Origin: Streptomyces varsoviensis
GTDB lineage: Bacteria; Actinomycetota; Actinomycetes; Streptomycetales; Streptomycetaceae
Reading direction: 5' to 3'
NCBI RefSeq assembly: GCF_000718635.1
Contig: NZ_JOBF01000012.1
Coordinates: 62,001 to 126,000 of the forward strand
DNA: 64,000 nucleotides
Of the stretch, positions 61,601 through 64,000 are shown piece after piece. The position numbers and the translations under genes were made by a program. Below the pieces are notes generated by a model. It did not search any database, had not been told where the DNA came from, and saw only the letters and a list, made by a program, of their open reading frames with translations. Positions within the stretch are counted from its first letter, which is position 1; every line of letters begins with the position of its first letter.

Positions 61601-62336
61601 CGCGGTCCAGGGCGGCCGCCAGCAGCTCGGGGTCCTGCACCGTCGCGTCGTCGAGGATCACGCAGCGGCCGCCGGTCAGCAGCGGCACCCACACCTCGAA
61701 ACTCAGCGCGTCGAAGGCGGGGTTGGACACGCCGGCGAACCGCTTGGCCTCCTCCAGCCGGAGCCAGCCCGGCCGCGCCAGCCGCAGGATTCCGGCGTCG
61801 CGCACCTCGACGCCCTTGGGCAGGCCGGTGGTGCCGGAGGTGTAGAAGAGGAACGAGAACGGGGCCTCGGCGGCGGGGGGTTCGGGCGCGGCGCCGTCGT
61901 GCGCGGCGTCCGAGCCGCCGTCGAGCAGCGCGGCCACCGGCAGCGGCGCCACGTCCGCGGGCAGCCCGTCCGGCGCCGCGCCGCCGTGGATCACGGCGAC
62001 GCTCGCCGAGTCGGCCAGGATGTGGCGGCGGCGCTCGGGCGGGCTCTGCGCGTCGAGCGGTACGACCGCGGCGCCCAGCCGCAGGATGCCGAGCATCGCG
62101 CAGATCAGTTGCCAGGAGCGCGGCAGGCAGACCGCGACCGCCTGGCCGGGGCCGACGCCGCGGCGGCGCAGGGCGCGGGCGACGGCGGCGCTCTCGGCGT
62201 CGAGCCCCGCGTAGTCGAGCACCGTCCCGCCGTCGGCCACCGCGACGGCGGCCGGGGTGCGGCGGGCCTGGGCGAGGACGTTCCGGGCGAGGCCGGCCGC
62301 CGGGCGGCCGGCCTCGGGTTTCGATGAGGGAGCCAT
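52692..62336 (-). CDS. Hybrid NRPS-PKS: A-PCP-C-A-PCP-KS-KR-ACP-TE, no AT
   Basis: A 3214-residue assembly-line enzyme; ATG overlaps the upstream NRPS stop (ATGA) and AGGAG precedes it. Domains (approximate): A1 10-530 (core FYTSGTTGLPKG near 165), PCP1 (GGDSLKAL, Ser about 558), C 620-1070 (HHIAVDG about 775), A2 1105-1590 (FTSGSTGTPKG about 1254), PCP2 (GASSLDL, about 1644), KS 1705-2125 (Cys about 1880 in VQASCASS; His in EAHGTGT and KSQIGHLGA), KR about 2230-2760 (GGTGGIG about 2560; Ser and Tyr present, YAAAGG in place of YxxxN), ACP (GADSLTL, about 2855), TE 2955-3190 (GWSFGAW, about 3029). My manual 10-residue codes: A1 DAFFLGGTFK (Val/Ile-like), A2 DVQFIAHVVK (Pro-like). No GHSxG acyltransferase motif lies between KS and KR. 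Confidence 0.9.
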   Translation of the reverse strand: MAPSSKPEAGRPAAGLARNVLAQARRTPAAVAVADGGTVLDYAGLDAESAAVARALRRRGVGPGQAVAVCLPRSWQLICAMLGILRLGAAVVPLDAQSPPERRRHILADSASVAVIHGGAAPDGLPADVAPLPVAALLDGGSDAAHDGAAPEPPAAEAPFSFLFYTSGTTGLPKGVEVRDAGILRLARPGWLRLEEAKRFAGVSNPAFDALSFEVWVPLLTGGRCVILDDATVQDPELLAAALDRERIDALFMTAALFNAVVDKAPHCFSGVGQVLVGGEQLNAGVIRRWYRANPASRTRLVNGYGPTETTTFAVSYPIPRDFDGEVVPIGRALPGTEAVPVVDGVRRAEPGEVAELLITGEALAAGYRNLPDETARRFVRLPWLDGGRARHYRSGDLVRQDADGLITYVGRVDRQVKVRGFRIEPAEIEARITAHPAVRQAHVCTRRDTADGPNELLAYLVLDADLSFDDFDRHLTAVLPAYMRPHRLHRVDGLPRNANGKVDERALLRRADAPWRRAEADGLAASGHQREVLDLAGRVLGASGLGLGDRWIANGGDSLKALRLRFEIRRRWGHDVPQALVLRATFEELAAEIATGRAEGESPYPAPAPPSGARSAPATSEQQRLWLLQQRDPRSRAYNVGLAFRIDGPLDTTALRHALRRLVTRHPALRTAFEAAPEGLRQVVGEPYDPWTAPPGQVPPGAAPDSAAAGGTAATSPSPVGGEPAVTEPAPGGADWRAVADRFFGVPFDLGRPRMFEACWLPAEEGGVLLLRLHHIAVDGWSLNVLFRELSADYAAALNGPRPGEEGAGGAETGAEAGAVPTPLDYAAWQAEWFAHPAYRAQRAALAEEYGAPDETEPVDPGPVPARGTGRLLHTSLGADRRRVLDGLGAELGLTRFQVLLAVFAWSLYGVTGRARPRIAGPVANRPVQDFESGVGMFANTVLLPLDLDPAERLRAQLQRHGAAARRVLDRQDVALADVLADQGPRPDGPPFDFMFVLENTDFDALALPGCAARPLWPAAADPKCPLTLSVVERGAGFDCLWEYADGPFDADTVRALDELFRRALDRLAEGGTDTLAELVAPYRRGLPDPGRAPALTPEFTTVADGFARQVRRTPGAQALATGERTVTYAELDAYAAALAHELRTRFPLPDHDDRPRRVALHFEPSVEHVVALLALARLNLTIVPLDASYPPALLRQILDQVDPLCVLVAPGGEGAVDAIAPAALPRHPVALSAAAAPPVPPHGGRRPLYTLFTSGSTGTPKGVQVPDRTLCDLLHWQAEAGGLAGGAVTQQFSMLSFDVSFQEIFTTLCGGGCLTLVRPRWRQDAPALLEQLEAAGVERVFMPYVALQLLAEHGVRLGRYPSRLREVITAGEQLLCTDAIRRWFAGMPGARLHNHYGPTETHVVSALCLDGDPAGWPARPAIGRPVAGAWLRVVDEAGEAVPPGSPGRLLIGGTMAAPCYLGDPALNEERFVDVPGLGTFYRSGDRARFDRQGLLHYLGRDDQQIKLSGYRLELGQIEAALLRHPDLVQAVVVRDGDRLTACLQSRAGAPRPTREALAAHLAPLLPPYARIDRFRLLDALPLTPSGKLDRRLALTAPGEELRPRAAAAPVRSARETRLSELFEAVVGRPVGRDERFFDAGASSLDLMRFHLRCTAEPDLRFTIPDLFEHVTIGRLARFLDGRATATEAEATEAADPGAAGAADEPIAVVGMAVRLPGADDLAAFWEMVERGDRGIEHFDAPDGLVGARSRMTGLLAFDPEHFGLSRQEARLMDPQQRHLLMTSVQALAHAGITGTTRPTGPADSAGAPESVAAPKRQRIGIVAGCGENTYFQSMLRDADPGRLPDGFQLALHHEKDFLATKVAYHLDLTGPALTVQASCASSLTAVHVAAGLLRQGDADVMLAGGVLVDTLLGDGYRYRPQHIFSKDGHCRPFSDDASGTIGGSGVGAVVLKPLRLARRDGDTVYAVITGSALNNDGSGKLSYSAPSLAGQREAIRTALRRSGRDGADIGYVEAHGTGTQLGDPVEVGALRQAFGPAGPRSCALASVKSQIGHLGAASGVIGLVRAALAVHHGVIPPNVDFRRPNPRLADDLAPFRVPTRSEPWPAGRPRVAAVSSFGIGGTNAHLVLEAAESAPPPTAGPCLMLSSSSTAGLRADALRIADYLTAHPAAYGQVLRHLQAGRVQRRLRVATVRPDAAGAAAWLRAVGTGEVTPSDASQEKQETQGAPGTPETQPRLAAELTPEAAVAAWLAGATLQWPAGPAQAPWDFPPPVFALADYDFERAAPKAEPPATAPGTDGWELPQRLPEADWLHQPHWVRLARATAGAASAAPGLLVVMAAEPLPRAALRPFEAAYERVVRVGAADAFARLGDDAYEVDPADPDSLRLLLAELSEAGAAGVDWLHALPLAVDGPVGEDALARAQWACVDTPAALLQAVGGLAWPAARLRPWWLSYRAQPVEGAVARPEAALLAGVCEVAPQECAVDGHWLDLPSADPADWAPLLPALLAGADAATALPRRLALRQGYWWRQALLPVPAPAATAPFALPADGGTYLILGGTGGIGASVAAWLLEHSEGRVLLLARRPELPADLVPWADRVELIEADLAGAAPEEIMARLDGLAPARRIDGVVHAAGTGAGSLIARRDAAAMRRAMAAKTRGALLVERLIERHRPVFAAYCSSMAAQFGGVGQLDYAAAGGLLDGFARHRAGEAETTVRIGVDWDIWSEVGMARDALRSDPRHQAHLTVGLAVKEGQRLFAQALQLQLPQLLVSTTDIERARGFYAPDAGAPRGGTPSGAVVRDAAPAHSPAPPQASSPASAPAPASAADRLADRLCDWLGLDELDPAASLYDHGADSLTLLDLIAEVKDHFGVDLELSQLSHQVSLAEVLARLHEAAPADPPAGPPAQSISTSSGATTETTAEASAEPASEASVAAARASAEPPVKLEVWQPGEGRDVLCLVHPVGGDIQAYRALVSALDPRLAVCLIADPGLRRTDPLPWSPAERARRYHAALQARFPHGEWRWQLAGWSFGAWVAQSMAAEAERNGRPAAGLHLVDPPPPDSGPRFAAYDETQLEAVFAHELGQGGGAGSPASQEAAAYAERLARCCRANLAGMAGHEPPPLSGTPSRLWLAARPVAGLPVLGPVPEQQRQWRSLLPELAGAYVLDTTHYGIVRPPEVRAIADAVNAAWTEHAAPPDSVPPPGPAPLPDTAAR

Positions 62337-64000
62337 CAGTTCTCCTGCGCCGGGACCGGATCGGGCCTCCGCTCTGCGGGCGGCTGGGTACGGGCTGCCG
62401 TGTCGTGATCCGCTGCGACCTGGTCCGCATCGATGTGATTCGCGCCAACCTGGTCCGCATCGACGCGGGCCGTCGCGACGCGGTCCGCTGCGGCGTGGTC
62501 CGCATCGATACCGTCCGCCGAGGCGCGGGCAGCCGTGATGCGGGCCGCTTCGGCCTCGATCACCGCGGCGACCTGGGGGATGCCGTCGTCCTCCAGCAGT
62601 TCCCAGTGGTCGCAGGTCATCGACTCCACGAGGTAGTCGCCCTCGGCGCGGCGGCGCCAGAAGCCGCGCACGTCGCGCAGGAAGTCCTCCTCGGCGCCCT
62701 CGACGGCCTGCATCAGCAGGAGGCGGGCCGCGGTCGACGGCGGCGTGTAGTCGCGGGCCGTGTCCCGGTTGTGGCAGTAGATGCGGTAGTACTGCTCGAT
62801 CTGCTCGTCGTCGATGCCCGGGTACATGCCGTTGAACTTGACGAGCTTGTCGCGGAACTCGGCCATGCTGACGGGCTCGATGCCGGGCCGGTTGTCCGGG
62901 TCGTCGCTGCCCTGGGCGTCCAGCAGCACGACGCTCATGTCGGTGTGCCCGGCCCGCGCGAGCAGCCGCCCCATCTCGTGGGCGATCAGGCCGCCGAAGG
63001 AGAGCCCGGTGATGATCAGCGGGCCGTCCGGCAGGGGTTCGATGAGCTTCAGGTACGACTCGGCCATGGCCTCGACCGAGGGCAGGAACGACTCGCCGGG
63101 GTTCACGCCGGGGGACTGGATGCCGTAGACGCCGTACTCCGGCCCGAGCGCCTTGGCGAGCGACAGATAGCAGAAGGCGGTGCCGCCCGCCGGGTGGACG
63201 CAGACCACGCGGGGCCCGTCGCCCGCGCGGAACTCGATCAGGTTGCTCGGCGGCCGGCCGTCGGCGCCCCGCCGCAGCCGCCCGCCCAGTTCCTCGATGG
63301 TCGGGTGCAGCATGATGTCGCGCAGCGGCAGGGCCTCGCCGAACTCCTCCTCGATCGCGTGAGCCATCTTGATCGCGGAGATGGAGCTGCCGCCGATGTC
63401 GAAGAAGCTGTCCCGGATGCCGATCCGGGACCGCAGCAGCAGCCGCTGCCAGATCTGGTAGAGCGTCAGCTCGATGTGATCGCGCGGGCTGGCCGTGTTG
63501 ACCTGTACGGGGGCGTCCTCGCCGGCCCGTGCCAGCAGCGCCGCGCGGTCGAGCTTGCCGTTGACGGTCAGCGGCAGGCTCGGCCGCTCCACGAAGAGCG
63601 CCGGGATCATATAGGCGGGCAGCCGGCGGGACAGCGCCTCCCGCCATTCGCCCACCGTCCACGGCTCGGTGTCGCCCCGGCCGACGCAGGCCACCAGCCG
63701 CTGCTCGCCGGTGGGCCCGTGGTCCGCCAGCACCGCGGCCTCGCGCACGCCGGGCTGTTCCAGCAGCACCGCCTCGATCTCGCCGGGCTCGATGCGGAAG
63801 CCGCGCAGCTTGACCTGGCGGTCGCCACGGCCGAGGAACTCGATGTCGCCGTCGGGCAGCCGGCGCGCCAGGTCGCCGCTGCGGTACATCCGCTCGCCGG
63901 GTACGAACGGGTCGGCGACGAACCGTTCGGCGGTCAGGTCCGGCCGGCCGAGGTAGCCCCGGGTCAGGCCCGCGCCGCCGACGTAGATCTCGCCCGCCAC
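62336..64000 (-). CDS. NRPS, C-terminal part: A (end)-PCP-TE (partial)
   Basis: The visible 554 residues run off the right edge. They begin within an adenylation domain (IYVGGAGLTRGYLGRPDLTA; YRSGDLARRLPDGDIEFLGR; NGKLD), continue with a carrier domain (DSFFDIGGSSISAIKMA) and a thioesterase (VCVHPAGGTAFCYLSLAKAL; GLSFGGLIAHEMGRLL). The substrate-defining part of the A domain is outside the window. The last 55 residues are an odd repetitive tail of DADQVAAD-like units before the stop, encoded by near-repeats of CTGGTCCGCATCGA (62419, 62450, 62496 region). A TE on this protein as well as on the next is unusual for one linear line. Confidence 0.88.
   Translation of the reverse strand: MAGEIYVGGAGLTRGYLGRPDLTAERFVADPFVPGERMYRSGDLARRLPDGDIEFLGRGDRQVKLRGFRIEPGEIEAVLLEQPGVREAAVLADHGPTGEQRLVACVGRGDTEPWTVGEWREALSRRLPAYMIPALFVERPSLPLTVNGKLDRAALLARAGEDAPVQVNTASPRDHIELTLYQIWQRLLLRSRIGIRDSFFDIGGSSISAIKMAHAIEEEFGEALPLRDIMLHPTIEELGGRLRRGADGRPPSNLIEFRAGDGPRVVCVHPAGGTAFCYLSLAKALGPEYGVYGIQSPGVNPGESFLPSVEAMAESYLKLIEPLPDGPLIITGLSFGGLIAHEMGRLLARAGHTDMSVVLLDAQGSDDPDNRPGIEPVSMAEFRDKLVKFNGMYPGIDDEQIEQYYRIYCHNRDTARDYTPPSTAARLLLMQAVEGAEEDFLRDVRGFWRRRAEGDYLVESMTCDHWELLEDDGIPQVAAVIEAEAARITAARASADGIDADHAAADRVATARVDADQVGANHIDADQVAADHDTAARTQPPAERRPDPVPAQEN

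Noticed and set aside
62337..63662. Extension of the hybrid NRPS-PKS frame further upstream
   Set aside because: The extra N-terminal part is out of frame with the real A-PCP-TE coding sequence there; AGGAG and the ATGA overlap fix the start at 62336.

Overview
The window is high-GC actinobacterial DNA, most likely a Streptomyces chromosome (accessory or arm-like region). Evidence: about 70% G+C in most coding stretches, frequent GTG/TTG starts, ATGA/GTGA overlaps, TAGGTT-type -10 boxes, a streptomycete α-amylase, XRE-DUF5753/DUF6879 genes, the actinobacterial 'HIDL' leader peptide before sulfonate genes, and an NRPS-PKS cluster. No rRNA, tRNA, integrase, intact insertion sequence or CRISPR array was seen.

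Left part (1-17.8 kb) is catabolic and transport: start of a Tat-exported protein, secreted α-amylase, FAD/Fe-S D-2-hydroxyacid dehydrogenase, MarR regulator divergent from an ABC exporter, MHS-type symporter, an unannotated-looking 19-residue membrane peptide with its own terminator, a polar amino-acid ABC importer, an amidase, the lutABC lactate-oxidation operon and an FMO-like flavoprotein.

Middle (17.9-38.9 kb): a three-gene module (small protein, DUF6879, XRE-DUF5753) plus a small Cys protein sharing a GCAATCGWGTGCAA box; ssuCBAD alkanesulfonate operon behind a leader peptide; YjbQ-like protein; pirin; DadA/ThiO-like oxidase, POT peptide transporter and XRE-cupin regulator; DUF5997 divergent from a LysR effector domain lacking its DNA-binding half; TetR divergent from a PaoABC-like molybdenum aldehyde oxidoreductase operon plus an XdhC-like maturation factor, with a palindrome inside the promoter spacer.

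39.3-49.5 kb is a secreted-protein island on the minus strand: ALF-repeat protein with AbfB lectin domain, two RICIN proteins, an ALF-repeat stalk without toxin tip, and a 1398-residue ALF/alanine-coiled-coil polymorphic toxin with a degenerate HINT segment, a lower-GC C-terminal toxin tip and an adjoining putative immunity gene. A frameshifted remnant lies at the upstream edge.

49.7-64 kb (minus strand, continuing off the right edge) is an NRPS-PKS cluster: A-PCP-TE end of one NRPS, a 3214-residue A-PCP-C-A-PCP-KS-KR-ACP-TE hybrid with no acyltransferase, a GSCFA protein, an SGNH-like protein and a TauD-type dioxygenase, closed by a large hairpin terminator. Manual specificity codes suggest Val/Ile-like then Pro. 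With one ketide extension and a TauD oxygenase this resembles the detoxin/rimosamide family; that link is inference.
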